This document shows, piece after piece, positions 26,440 to 34,460 of a stretch of 34,460 bases of DNA. The stretch lies in NCBI GenBank assembly GCA_029213145.1, contig JARGNK010000081.1, positions 1 to 34,460 on the forward strand, written 5' to 3'. The translations under genes and the position numbers were made by a program. The stretch is from Rubripirellula sp. (lineage in GTDB: Bacteria; Planctomycetota; Planctomycetia; Pirellulales; Pirellulaceae). The notes under the pieces are model-generated. The model saw only the letters and a program-made list of their open reading frames with translations, made no database searches and had not been told where the DNA came from. Positions within the stretch are counted from its first letter, which is position 1; each line of letters opens with the position of its first letter.

Positions 26440-26593
26440 TGAAGCGATTGATCGATTACCTTGTAACCAAGTCGATCCTCGACTGTCTGGACCGACCAAC
26501 CCTTCTACTTTAGACCACAAACTCCCCATCGAAGAAGAGCTTCTGAAAACGGCCTTCCGTCCACCCTCGCAAAGAGCATCGCTCGAGAAGAAC

Positions 26594-28177
26594 ATGCGAA
26601 AACGAATTCGACCTCGCCAATCGCGGACTTACGGTGTCCAGCGTCGCGATTTCCTGCGTTACTTGGCCGCCGTCTCAGCCATCCCAACCATTTCGTCGCG
26701 AAGTGATGGGCAAACCATCAACGAGCAACCTTCCTTTGACGGAAATCCTTTCTTACTGGGAGTTGCCTCCGGCGACCCCGAACCGGATGGCGTAGTGATC
26801 TGGACTCGCCTGGCAACAACGCCACTCGATGGCGGAGGCATTCCCGACGAACCAATCAGAACTCGTTGGGAAATCGCTACCGACGAGACATTCAATCACG
26901 TTGTCCGCAAGGGCGAAGCGTTGGCGATGCCACAATTGGGACACTCGGTGCATGTCGAAGTCGACGGATTACAGCCTTTTCGCTGGTACTTCTATCGATT
27001 TCATGCAGGAAAAGAAACGAGCCCAGTCGGTCGCACACGAACGGCACCGAACGTCGACCACGCGCCGCCAAGGGTTCGATTTGCATTTACATCTTGCCAA
27101 CATTACGAATCGGGTTACTTCAACGGCTACCCCCACATGCAGCAGGAGGACCTTGACCTTGTGATCCACCTGGGTGACTACATCTATGAGTACGCCGGCG
27201 CGGAGAAGCGTCCGCGCAAACATCTTGGTGGCGAAATTGTGTCACTGAATGATTATCGAAGGCGGTACTCACAGTACAGGCTTGATCAAACGCTGCAAGA
27301 AACGCATCGACTGTTTCCGTGGCTCGTCACTTGGGACGATCACGAATTTGACAATAACTACGCAAACCTTGTCTCGGAAGAAGAAGGCATTTCCCCAGAA
27401 TCTTTTCTGGCACGGCGGATGAATGCTTACCAAGCCTATTACGAATTTATGCCGCTGCGGCGAAGCTCTTTTCCACAAGGCCCCGATATGAAACTTTATC
27501 GCGGCTGTGAGTATGGTCGCCTTGCAAATTTTCACGTACTCGACACGAGACAATATCGAACCGACCAGCCAAACGGCGACCATCAAAAACCAATGGTGGG
27601 GAAAGTGTTTGATCCCAACGCAACCATGCTGGGGCAGCAACAGGAGAAATGGCTGATGAGCAATCTGCTACAGTCGAACTCAACCTGGAATGTCCTTGCC
27701 CAGCAGGTGATGATGGCCCCACTCAACCGAGGCGAAGGAGAAGACCGCCGATACAGCATGGATCAATGGCCCGGCTATGAAGTTAGTCGTCGACGATTGC
27801 TGCGTTTCTTTCACGAACGCAACATCCCCAATCCGGTCGTGTTGACTGGCGATATCCACGTCAACTGGGTGAACGATTTGCAACTCGATTTCGAAGACCC
27901 GAAATCGCCGATTGTGGGAACGGAATTGGTCGGAACCTCCCTGACCTCGGGAGGCAACGGTGGAAACATCATTCCTGAATACGTGCGAGCAGCCGAACAA
28001 AATGAGTTCGTCCAGTGGTACAACTCAAACCGAGGTTATGTTTCGTGTGACCTAACACCGAACACCTGGACCTCTCATTTCCGAACAACCCCGTTCGTCG
28101 ATCGACCTGACTCACCGCTCATCACCAAAGCTTCATTCGTCATCGAAAAAGGCAAAGCTGGTGCTCAAAAAGCGTGA
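26594..28177 (+). CDS. phoD: PhoD-like alkaline phosphatase/phosphodiesterase (Tat-exported)
   Basis: Hydrolyses phosphomonoesters or phosphodiesters outside the cytoplasm to release phosphate. The 527-aa product carries a Tat signal (RRDFLRYLAAVSAI, R17-R18). The N-terminal beta domain (FLLGVASGDPEPDGVVIWTR) and the metallophosphatase core follow: C168 in FTSCQ, D195 and Y198 in HLGDYIYEY, D249/H250 in TWDDHEFDNN, and D420/H422 in TGDIHVNW, matching the PhoD metal ligands. The open frame extends upstream to 26225 inside the preceding gene, but the ATG at 26594 is right because it directly precedes the Tat motif and has GAGAAG just upstream. Family enzymes use Fe3+ and Ca2+. It is 154 bp after cassette B, so possibly an independent unit. 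No Pho-box could be identified. Confidence 0.92.
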   Translation: MRKRIRPRQSRTYGVQRRDFLRYLAAVSAIPTISSRSDGQTINEQPSFDGNPFLLGVASGDPEPDGVVIWTRLATTPLDGGGIPDEPIRTRWEIATDETFNHVVRKGEALAMPQLGHSVHVEVDGLQPFRWYFYRFHAGKETSPVGRTRTAPNVDHAPPRVRFAFTSCQHYESGYFNGYPHMQQEDLDLVIHLGDYIYEYAGAEKRPRKHLGGEIVSLNDYRRRYSQYRLDQTLQETHRLFPWLVTWDDHEFDNNYANLVSEEEGISPESFLARRMNAYQAYYEFMPLRRSSFPQGPDMKLYRGCEYGRLANFHVLDTRQYRTDQPNGDHQKPMVGKVFDPNATMLGQQQEKWLMSNLLQSNSTWNVLAQQVMMAPLNRGEGEDRRYSMDQWPGYEVSRRRLLRFFHERNIPNPVVLTGDIHVNWVNDLQLDFEDPKSPIVGTELVGTSLTSGGNGGNIIPEYVRAAEQNEFVQWYNSNRGYVSCDLTPNTWTSHFRTTPFVDRPDSPLITKASFVIEKGKAGAQKA

Positions 28178-28211
28178 CGCGACGGCGGAATTGGCTTCCT
28201 GACATGGTTTC

Positions 28212-28277
28212 GAGTCCCAGTCAGCGAGTCCCAGTCAGCGAGTCCCAGTCAGCGAGTCCCAGTCAGCGAGTCCCAGT
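28212..28277. repeat. 14-bp tandem repeat, 4.7 copies
   Basis: The unit GAGTCCCAGTCAGC starts at 28212, 28226, 28240, 28254 and 28268 (the last truncated), with exact identity between copies. It lies in the 264-bp spacer between the PhoD gene and the Gfo/Idh/MocA gene. The unit length is not a multiple of three, so it is not coding in any one frame. Confidence 0.95.
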
Positions 28278-28441
28278 ATTGAGAGATTGCGAGACGGATT
28301 CCTCGCTTGCAAAATTGGAAGCGAGTGACTTTCCACTCCAGCCGGAAAGATTCTGCGAACTTTGGTATCTCTGAAGTTCATCCTCATGCATAGCTTCACG
28401 AAACTACATCCCATCAGCATCATTCGAAACGGAGCCTTCCT

Positions 28442-29839
28442 GTGGCACGAATTGACCGACGACGCTTTTTGAAATCAACCTCCGCTTTGGCGGCTACGAC
28501 TTCGGTGGGATACTTTTCCAGCACATCGCAGGCTCGCAGTAATTCGCCGAATGAACGGCCCAAAATCGCGTTGATCGGCTGTGGTGGCCAAGGCACCGGT
28601 GATGGCAGGCGGGCGCTCGCCTTTGGCGACATGGCCGCCGTCTGCGATGTCGACACGTCGCATTCGGCCTACACCAAAAATGCTTACACCGGCCGAATGG
28701 CACGGCAAGGGAAAGAGATAAAAATCGATGTCTATGACGACTACCGCGCGATCATTGATCGGAAAGACATCGACGCGATTATCTGCGGAACCGTCGATCA
28801 CTGGCATGTAAAAATTGCGGCCGAGGCGCTGAGAGCCGGGAAGGATGCCTACTGTGAAAAACCGCTGACACTGACCATTGATGAAGGTCGAATTATCTCA
28901 AAAGTTGTTGAAGAGACTGGCCGAATCTTACAAGTCGGGACGCAACAACGCTCCGATGAACGCTTCCTGAAAGCCGTCACCATCGCCCATTCTGGACGCC
29001 TGGGAAAAATCAAAAAAGTAACCGTCGGCCTCAATCACAATCCGTTCAGCAAGCCACTGCCGGCTGTCAGTGCACCCGCCACATTGAACTGGGATCGCTG
29101 GAAAGGGCCGACCGAGGATGTTCCCTATCGCTTTCTGAAAAATGGCAAGGATGGGCAAGAGCTCGTGCGAAATCTTGGCGACGGTGGCATCGATGCCTCC
29201 AATTGCCACAAAGAATTCCGCTGGTGGCTGCAATACAGCGGTGGAAAAATGACCGATTGGGGTGCGCACCATGTCGACATCGCGCAGTGGATCATCGACC
29301 AGTGCGGACCGGGGCAAGGCCCCACATCGATCAAGCCAATCATGGTTCAAGCAAAGGTGCCGTTTGACGAAAATGGAAACCCGACTCTCGATGACCGCTA
29401 CAACGCACCGCATCGATTCACCGTGCACGCTCATTTCCCGAATGAAGTTTTGATGGAAATCACCAGTGAAGGCCGCAATGGGATTTTGGTCGAAGGCACC
29501 AAGGGACGCATCTTTGTCAATCGCGGCACAATCGCTGGCAAGCCGATCGAAGATCTAAAAAACAACCCGCTGCCAGGCGGCTGGCTGGAGGATCTCTATC
29601 GAGGCAACCTCGTCGAACATGTCAACAACTTCTTTGACTGTATCGCCAGTCGCAAGCAACCCGCCTCTGATGTGTGGTCTCACGTCGCCGCGATCAACAC
29701 CTGCCACCTCAGCAATATCGCCATTCGTTTAAATCGCGAAATCGAATGGGACGCGGCTTCCCAAACGATCAAAGGGGATGCGACAGCCAATGCGATGCAA
29801 GCCAGGGATTTCCGCAAAGGATATGAAATCGAGCTGTAA
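28442..29839 (+). CDS. Gfo/Idh/MocA-family oxidoreductase (Tat-exported)
   Basis: An NAD(P)-dependent sugar or inositol dehydrogenase/isomerase-type protein of 465 aa. The start is GTG with GGAG about 11 nt upstream. A Tat signal (DRRRFLKSTSALAATTSVGY, about 5-24) is followed by the Rossmann motif LIGCGGQGTGD (45-54). The family signature CEKPLT has E139-K140-P141, preceded by GTVDHWHVKIA (D119-H122). The C-terminal domain carries MTDWGAHHVDIAQW, typical of the exported planctomycete/Bacteroidetes branch. Tat export fits a protein that folds with its cofactor in the cytoplasm and then works in the periplasm. Substrate unknown; some family members also act as glycoside hydrolases (GH109). It converges with the sulfatase downstream. 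Confidence 0.9.
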   Translation: MARIDRRRFLKSTSALAATTSVGYFSSTSQARSNSPNERPKIALIGCGGQGTGDGRRALAFGDMAAVCDVDTSHSAYTKNAYTGRMARQGKEIKIDVYDDYRAIIDRKDIDAIICGTVDHWHVKIAAEALRAGKDAYCEKPLTLTIDEGRIISKVVEETGRILQVGTQQRSDERFLKAVTIAHSGRLGKIKKVTVGLNHNPFSKPLPAVSAPATLNWDRWKGPTEDVPYRFLKNGKDGQELVRNLGDGGIDASNCHKEFRWWLQYSGGKMTDWGAHHVDIAQWIIDQCGPGQGPTSIKPIMVQAKVPFDENGNPTLDDRYNAPHRFTVHAHFPNEVLMEITSEGRNGILVEGTKGRIFVNRGTIAGKPIEDLKNNPLPGGWLEDLYRGNLVEHVNNFFDCIASRKQPASDVWSHVAAINTCHLSNIAIRLNREIEWDAASQTIKGDATANAMQARDFRKGYEIEL

Positions 29840-29865
29840 GTAGAGCACTGCATTTCGGTGTGCAC

Positions 29866-30169
29866 CGGTGGTTAACGTGCTGTCGAGTATCGGTGGGGTC
29901 CATTTTGCCGCGTGTCGGTGGGGACCGTATTGCGATCCGCCGGTGGCTAGCGCCACGCCGATCATCGGTCGTTAACGTGCTGCCGCATACCGGTGGCTAG
30001 CGCCACGCCGATCATCGGTCGTAAACGTGCTGCCGCGCACCGGTGGCTAGCGTCACGCCGATCATCAGTCGTTAACGTGTTGCCGCGTACCGGTGGCTAG
30101 CGCCACGCCGATCACCGGTCATTAACGTGTTGCCGCGTACCGGTGGCTAGCGCCACGCCGATCATCGGC
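29866..30169. repeat. 25/50-bp harmonic tandem repeat array with internal inverted repeats
   Basis: CGGTGG starts recur at 29866, 29891, 29916 and 29941 (25-bp steps), then at 29991, 30041, 30091 and 30141 (50-bp steps). The four 50-bp units (29941-30140) are near identical and a 29-bp partial follows. Each long unit holds GTGGCTAGCGCCAC (a stem-loop arm), CCGATCATCGG (inverted repeat) and GTTAAC. It fills most of the space between two convergent genes, so it may stop transcription from both sides. Confidence 0.92.
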
Positions 30170-30216
30170 AGCCTGCGCGGCCCAACTGGCCGGGCGCTCA
30201 AACAGTGGTCACTCGG

Positions 30217-32577
30217 TTACTGATCGCTGTAAGAAACAGTCGTGGTACCGAGCGTGCCTTCGAAAGCGAATGGTGCCTCATCAAAGTACTCGATCGAAAC
30301 TGGCGATCCCCAGTCGAAACCAATGTCCAGACAATCATTCGCAGTGAAAGTCAGTGGCGCAGTCATTGGGACAAGTCCCCCGGCCACGGCTTTGCCGTTC
30401 ACGCTGATCTGCACATCAAGCGGTGATGCAGGGGCAGGCTTGACAAGTCGCGATTTGACTTCGATGACCAAGTCACCGGTTTCAATTGGCTGCTTGGACC
30501 GAAAGCGAGTCCGCTGAACCTCAAAAAGGTTGTATTCATAGACGAGGTAGCCATCTTTCATAAAGAGCGACAACCCACCTGAAAAACCCCCGAGAGCGTA
30601 TAGCACACCGTTCGCTTTTTCGGGCACGCTGGCTTCGATGCGGACATCGTTATTGAACTTTCCTAACTTGGGAGCCGCGAACTCAGGCATCCGCTCCATC
30701 GGACCGCGAAACGTCCATCGAGTGAACGGTGTCGCTGGAGCATCCTCGGGATGAAAGGCAACGGTCCAAAGACCGCCACCGATTGGAAGATCCTTATTTT
30801 TTGTCGCCTCGACCAGGAACAGGCTCTTCAGTTCCGCAACCTTCTCTGGCATCTCTTCGGCGAGATCATTCGCTTGGGTCCAATCTTCTTTTAGGTTGTA
30901 GAGTTCCCAAGGGTCATTCTCGGGATTCCACTCAAGAATCCCTGCTGGTGTTCCGGGAACCCAGGGGGTCCGCGGACCGAAGGTACCTGCAAACCAACCA
31001 TCGTGGTAAATACCACGACTGCCCATGATGTCGAAAAACTGCGTTCCAGTCTGTCCTTTTGCCTCAGGGTCATCGAAGGTGTAAGCCATGCTGTTGCCAT
31101 CGAGCGAATCCTGAAAGATTCCATTCACCGTTCTAGGTGGTGTGATATCAAGGATCTCGTAAATCGTCGGCGCGATATCAATCACATGGTGAAACTGGGA
31201 CCTGACAACGTTGTCGTGCTTCAGTCGAGCAGGCCAAGACACAGCCATCGGCTGTCGAGTCCCACCGAAGTGAGCCGCCACAAGCTTCGTTGATCGATAC
31301 GGGGTACTGCCGGCCCACGCCCAGCCGGCGTGATACATGTTGTCAGTCTTGGGGCTTCCAAGCACATCGAGCCCACCGAGTTCATCCAGGGCGCGGAGGT
31401 GATCTTCAATTTTGGTTGGAATTCCATTCTGTGCCAACAATTCGCTGATTGTCCCGTTTTGCCCCTCAGCAGACGAGCCATTATCTCCCCATATGTAGAA
31501 GACGAGGGTATTGTCACCCCGTCCCTGTTCCTCAATCTCGTCGAGGATTCGGCCAACTTGATGATCGGTATGCTCGACGAAGCCCGCAAAAACCTCCATC
31601 AAGCGTCGCTGAAACGGCTTCTCGCTCTCTGGGATCGAATCCCACGCCGGCAACGACTCGGGGCGTGGCGTCAACTGCGCGTTTTGAGGAATCCAACCCA
31701 TCTCCTTGGCGCGTATGAACGTCCGCTCACGATAGGCGTCCCAACCGTCGTCAAATCGCCCCTTATATTTGTCGGCCCACTCTTTCATGACGTGGTGGGG
31801 CCCGTGGGCACAACCTGATGCCCAGTACATTAGAAACGGCTTTTCAGGAGAGAAGGATTGCTGTTCACGCAACCATCGAATCGCGTCATCAGCCAAATCC
31901 TCGCTTACATGGTAGTCTTCGCGATGGAGTTCACGAGGATTGACGGGAACTGTATTGCGAACCAGGTGTGGCTCATATTGCGAAGCCTCTCCCGCTAAGA
32001 AACCGTAAAAGTATTCAAACCCATAGCCGGTAGGCCAGCGATCAAAAGGCCCCTTCGAAGTCGTTTCCTCCGCAGGTGTATTATGCCACTTACCCCATGC
32101 GGCAGTGTTGTAGCCGTAGTCTTTCAAAACCTCAGCGATTGTCGCGGAAGTCTTCGGAATCGCCCCGCTAAAACCATCCCAATCATTGGCCAGTTCGCAA
32201 ATCTGCCCGTTTCCGACGCGAGTATGATTGCGTCCTGTCAACAAAGACGCACGCGTCGGTGAGCACATCGCTGTGGAATGAAAACGATTGTAAGAAATCC
32301 CAGCTTGGGCAACCCGGTCGAGCGTCGGCGTGGAAATCTCGCCACCGTAGGTTGAAGCCGTCCCTGGACCGACATCATCGATCAAGACGATCAGAATATT
32401 GGGGGCATCCTCCGGAAGTCGGCGAACCGGAACTCGCTTCTGATGCGTCGAAGTCTGGATCGTCAACCCAGCCTTCGAACTCGAGGGGGTTGGTGGAAAT
32501 GGAAGCGACTCCTGAGCGGATGCAGGCACCACAATCGGAATCAGGGCAGCGATGAAAAGTAGCCAAAGTCTAAACAC
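30217..32577 (-). CDS. Secreted arylsulfatase with C-terminal LamG-like extension
   Basis: A sulfate-ester hydrolase of 786 aa when started at the GTG 32575-32577, which directly precedes a clean signal peptide (FRLWLLFIAALIPIVVPASA). The frame can be read 27 codons further upstream to a TTG (32658), but this gives a long charged N-terminus without a ribosome site. Catalytic features: DD at 67-68 (LIVLIDDVGPGTAS), formylglycine Cys C105 in MCSPTRASLLTGR with R109, WGKWHNTPAEE after it, and GDNGSSAEGQNG for the second metal block. The sulfatase domain ends near residue 590. The last 170 residues (FNNDVRIEASVPEKANGVLY and YLVYEYNLFEVQR) look like a LamG/concanavalin-like beta-sandwich, as in other long planctomycete arylsulfatases of the AtsA type. 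It needs a formylglycine-generating enzyme encoded elsewhere. Confidence 0.92.
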   Translation of the reverse strand: MFRLWLLFIAALIPIVVPASAQESLPFPPTPSSSKAGLTIQTSTHQKRVPVRRLPEDAPNILIVLIDDVGPGTASTYGGEISTPTLDRVAQAGISYNRFHSTAMCSPTRASLLTGRNHTRVGNGQICELANDWDGFSGAIPKTSATIAEVLKDYGYNTAAWGKWHNTPAEETTSKGPFDRWPTGYGFEYFYGFLAGEASQYEPHLVRNTVPVNPRELHREDYHVSEDLADDAIRWLREQQSFSPEKPFLMYWASGCAHGPHHVMKEWADKYKGRFDDGWDAYRERTFIRAKEMGWIPQNAQLTPRPESLPAWDSIPESEKPFQRRLMEVFAGFVEHTDHQVGRILDEIEEQGRGDNTLVFYIWGDNGSSAEGQNGTISELLAQNGIPTKIEDHLRALDELGGLDVLGSPKTDNMYHAGWAWAGSTPYRSTKLVAAHFGGTRQPMAVSWPARLKHDNVVRSQFHHVIDIAPTIYEILDITPPRTVNGIFQDSLDGNSMAYTFDDPEAKGQTGTQFFDIMGSRGIYHDGWFAGTFGPRTPWVPGTPAGILEWNPENDPWELYNLKEDWTQANDLAEEMPEKVAELKSLFLVEATKNKDLPIGGGLWTVAFHPEDAPATPFTRWTFRGPMERMPEFAAPKLGKFNNDVRIEASVPEKANGVLYALGGFSGGLSLFMKDGYLVYEYNLFEVQRTRFRSKQPIETGDLVIEVKSRLVKPAPASPLDVQISVNGKAVAGGLVPMTAPLTFTANDCLDIGFDWGSPVSIEYFDEAPFAFEGTLGTTTVSYSDQ

Positions 32578-32854
32578 AGCAAGATCTCTCGTTACAAAGA
32601 ATAGTTTTATACGCTGATGAAAAGACTGCTCCTCACCCGATGAGCAGATCAAATTCAAGCCGCGAGCGTATTAAAACTTGCGATCGCAGATCGTCAAGAT
32701 TCGATTTCCATTTCTGACAGAATGTCAGTTCCTGACAACGCTCAACCGCGTAATAACCGCAAATCTTGCGTAGAAACCTCAGCAGCGAATGTCGGCCGCC
32801 CCCCCCACTCATCTCGCGAGTCCCCACATTCACTACATTAAACCTGGCACGGAG
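32578..32854. other. Spacer between two minus-strand genes
   Basis: About 277 bp. No gene, clear terminator or repeat was seen. The upstream sulfatase promoter should be here. Confidence 0.4.
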
Positions 32855-34460
32855 CTAGCGAAACTTCGCCTGGCGTCGAAGCTCAATCCCGCTTATCAAC
32901 GTGGTGCCCTTGATCGCAGTCAGTCCCAACGTGAATGCCCCGTCACTGCCAACATCAATGCCCGTCCTGTGAATGACGACACCTTTCATCGGTACACCAG
33001 AGACAGCAAGTAGGTCAAATCCGCTCAACACCTCCATGCCTTGCAGCTGCACGTTCTGCACCCGTTCACCAATCTTGCTACCTGCAGGTCCAGCAAAATA
33101 AAGCGCCACGTCGTATTTGCCCGGCTTCAAATCGTTGACAACCACCGACCGGAGTCCCTCCGCCATCGAAGCGGAGACCCAAGGCCGCGGATCCTCTTGG
33201 CTAATCCACAAGCTGTGGTAGTACCGATAAGTCACATCGACTGGTGATAGCTGAACATTAATCGCTGGAGAGGGTCCACCAACCGAAGGATAGTCCAGCC
33301 AAAGCGTCCCTTCCCGAGTCATCCGATCACCGGGTGCACCAAAGTTCACCCCAATTCGCTCGATCGAATTCGCCGCTATCTTCATATCACCCCAAGATGC
33401 CCATTGCTCGAACCGCTGTGGCATCGGCACCAATGATAGCGCCGATGGCAGAGGATAACTGCAAGTGCAACCCTCATAAAAATACGGCACATTCAGTAAT
33501 CCACCTGATGGGATGATACTGTTCGTGCAGCCGCTGCGTGGACCACTTAAAAATACCGTGCCACTTTCGATTGTCTTGTCGTAATAAGCGGGCGTACCAC
33601 TTCGCAAGGTATACAACAGGCCATAATCCACACCACCATCGCACCCATAGGTTTTGGGAAAGACGCGGGGTTCCACTAGTCCGGTCAGTGGATTGATTCG
33701 CTGACCGACAACCGGTTGCTTGGGCTTATTCGGGTTGGCTTGCCGTGGAGGTCGATACTGACTCGGCTCCATTTTTGTCGCATCACTTGGCAACAATGTT
33801 CTTCGCAGTTCAGCTTTCTCGTCATCAGCTAAGATGCGGCCGGTATAGATGTCCGACAGTGCAAATGGCAAAAGTGGATAGTCCATCTTGTTGCTGCCGG
33901 TAAATCTTTCACGCTGCCAATCCTTGGGCCGAGAGATCATTACGTCATCGATAAATCTCGGCTGTGGCGATCGCTTAAAGTGCGCCAACGAATCATCGAA
34001 CCACAACACTCCTAATGGAAATCGCACCAAGGCATCTTCGCTAGGAGCCCAATTGCCGGCATATTCCTGTGCACCGGGTGGAGGACCAACGCGGCGGACA
34101 ATCGGCTGACCGTTGAGCGACTCACGCACAAATTGGCCCTGATCCAGCTCCAGCCCAGTTGCTTCAGCTCGTGCGATCATCGCTGTCCCCATCGCAGCGA
34201 CACCACCGAACGGATGCAAGGCTTGTAATGATGGTTGCTGCTCTTCGCCCGCTCGCTCGGTCGTAATCAGCGTTGCGAGATAAGGCGGTAAATCCAAAGT
34301 GCTGAAATCGCAATGAATGACGGCAGCTCGTGAAGCAGGTATCCCGGCGGCCTCAAGTGATTGACGGAGACCTTCAACTCGCTCGAAGCTGTCATCAAAC
34401 GCGACTATTTGAAACTTCGATTCTTGAACAAGCGCCCGCACCAGTCCACCATCCGTGATT
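32855..34460 (-). CDS. C-terminal part of a large PQQ-propeller/methyltransferase-like/malectin protein (cut by window edge)
   Basis: The frame is open through the right edge, so only the last 535 or so residues are present. The first visible part, TDGGLVRALVQESKFQIVAF and then RVEGLRQSLEAAGIPASRAAV, is a Rossmann/SAM-methyltransferase-like fragment ending in PPYLATLITTE. The middle has FPKTYGCDGGVDYGLLYTLR, SGPRSGCTNSIIPSGGLLN and YEGCTCSYPLPSALSLVPMP, a Cys-bearing block that I associate with large planctomycete PQQ-binding beta-propeller (BamB-like) proteins. The last 150 residues, with LKPGKYDVALYFAGP and VVIHRTGIDVGSDGAFTLGL, resemble a malectin-like carbohydrate-binding domain. The architecture suggests a surface or periplasmic protein. 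Function not established. It lies upstream of the sulfatase on the same strand, 277 bp away. Confidence 0.7.
   Translation of the reverse strand, partial: ITDGGLVRALVQESKFQIVAFDDSFERVEGLRQSLEAAGIPASRAAVIHCDFSTLDLPPYLATLITTERAGEEQQPSLQALHPFGGVAAMGTAMIARAEATGLELDQGQFVRESLNGQPIVRRVGPPPGAQEYAGNWAPSEDALVRFPLGVLWFDDSLAHFKRSPQPRFIDDVMISRPKDWQRERFTGSNKMDYPLLPFALSDIYTGRILADDEKAELRRTLLPSDATKMEPSQYRPPRQANPNKPKQPVVGQRINPLTGLVEPRVFPKTYGCDGGVDYGLLYTLRSGTPAYYDKTIESGTVFLSGPRSGCTNSIIPSGGLLNVPYFYEGCTCSYPLPSALSLVPMPQRFEQWASWGDMKIAANSIERIGVNFGAPGDRMTREGTLWLDYPSVGGPSPAINVQLSPVDVTYRYYHSLWISQEDPRPWVSASMAEGLRSVVVNDLKPGKYDVALYFAGPAGSKIGERVQNVQLQGMEVLSGFDLLAVSGVPMKGVVIHRTGIDVGSDGAFTLGLTAIKGTTLISGIELRRQAKFR

Noticed and set aside
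26225..26593. 123-residue N-terminal extension of the PhoD frame
   Set aside because: Overlaps cassette B in another frame and would bury the Tat signal; the ATG at 26594 fits the family.
29941..30169. Possible CRISPR array
   Set aside because: Units are contiguous near-identical 50-mers with no unique spacers and no cas genes nearby.

Overview
The window reads as a chromosomal stretch of a marine planctomycete, most likely a Rhodopirellula-like member of the Pirellulaceae. The basis is the mix of genes rather than any marker gene: two secreted S1-type sulfatases, a secreted beta-helix carbohydrate enzyme, Tat-exported PhoD and Gfo/Idh/MocA proteins, a formaldehyde-activating-enzyme homologue, and a large protein whose C-terminal half resembles planctomycete PQQ-propeller/malectin proteins. 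Other signs are single-TM proteins of the 'RLRFGLLELLLLTA' kind, frequent GTG/TTG starts, weak Shine-Dalgarno sites and long intergenic spacers full of short tandem repeats. No rRNA, tRNA, CRISPR array, transposase or integrase was seen.

Layout. 1-5340 (minus): a membrane-anchored HEAT-like repeat protein with a clear intrinsic terminator, a six-TM protein built from three two-TM repeats, and a glutamate decarboxylase (gadB). 5340-8770: a frameshifted SASA-type carbohydrate esterase remnant (plus), a MetA-like outer-membrane beta-barrel protein (minus), and nearly 900 bp without a convincing gene. 8770-10245 (minus): a PlsC-like acyltransferase followed by two tiny, translationally coupled unknown genes. 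10651-16439 (plus): a secreted endonuclease/exonuclease/phosphatase-fold enzyme, a sulfatase and a 976-aa beta-helix + PDZ + C-terminal beta-domain protein, suggesting degradation of sulfated polysaccharide. 16916-19198 (minus): an SF2 helicase and a DUF932-like protein, a phage/plasmid-flavoured pair set between tandem-repeat arrays. 19933-20493 (minus): a divergent Fae paralogue. 21101-26439 (plus): a tandemly duplicated two-gene cassette of unknown membrane proteins. 26594-29839 (plus): Tat-exported PhoD-like phosphatase and Gfo/Idh/MocA oxidoreductase. 29866-30169: a 25/50-bp tandem repeat array between convergent genes. 30217-34460 (minus): a long arylsulfatase and a large PQQ/malectin-type protein cut by the window edge.

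How it fits together. The sulfatases, the beta-helix enzyme, the esterase remnant, the EEP and PhoD phosphatases and the Gfo/Idh/MocA protein all suit a marine bacterium harvesting sulfated glycans and organic phosphate. The best candidates for something undescribed are the duplicated two-gene membrane cassette (21.1-26.4 kb), the helicase/DUF932-like pair (16.9-19.2 kb), the Fae paralogue without its active-site histidine, and the 25/50-bp harmonic repeat array. All functional statements rest on motif reading by eye; no database search was possible.
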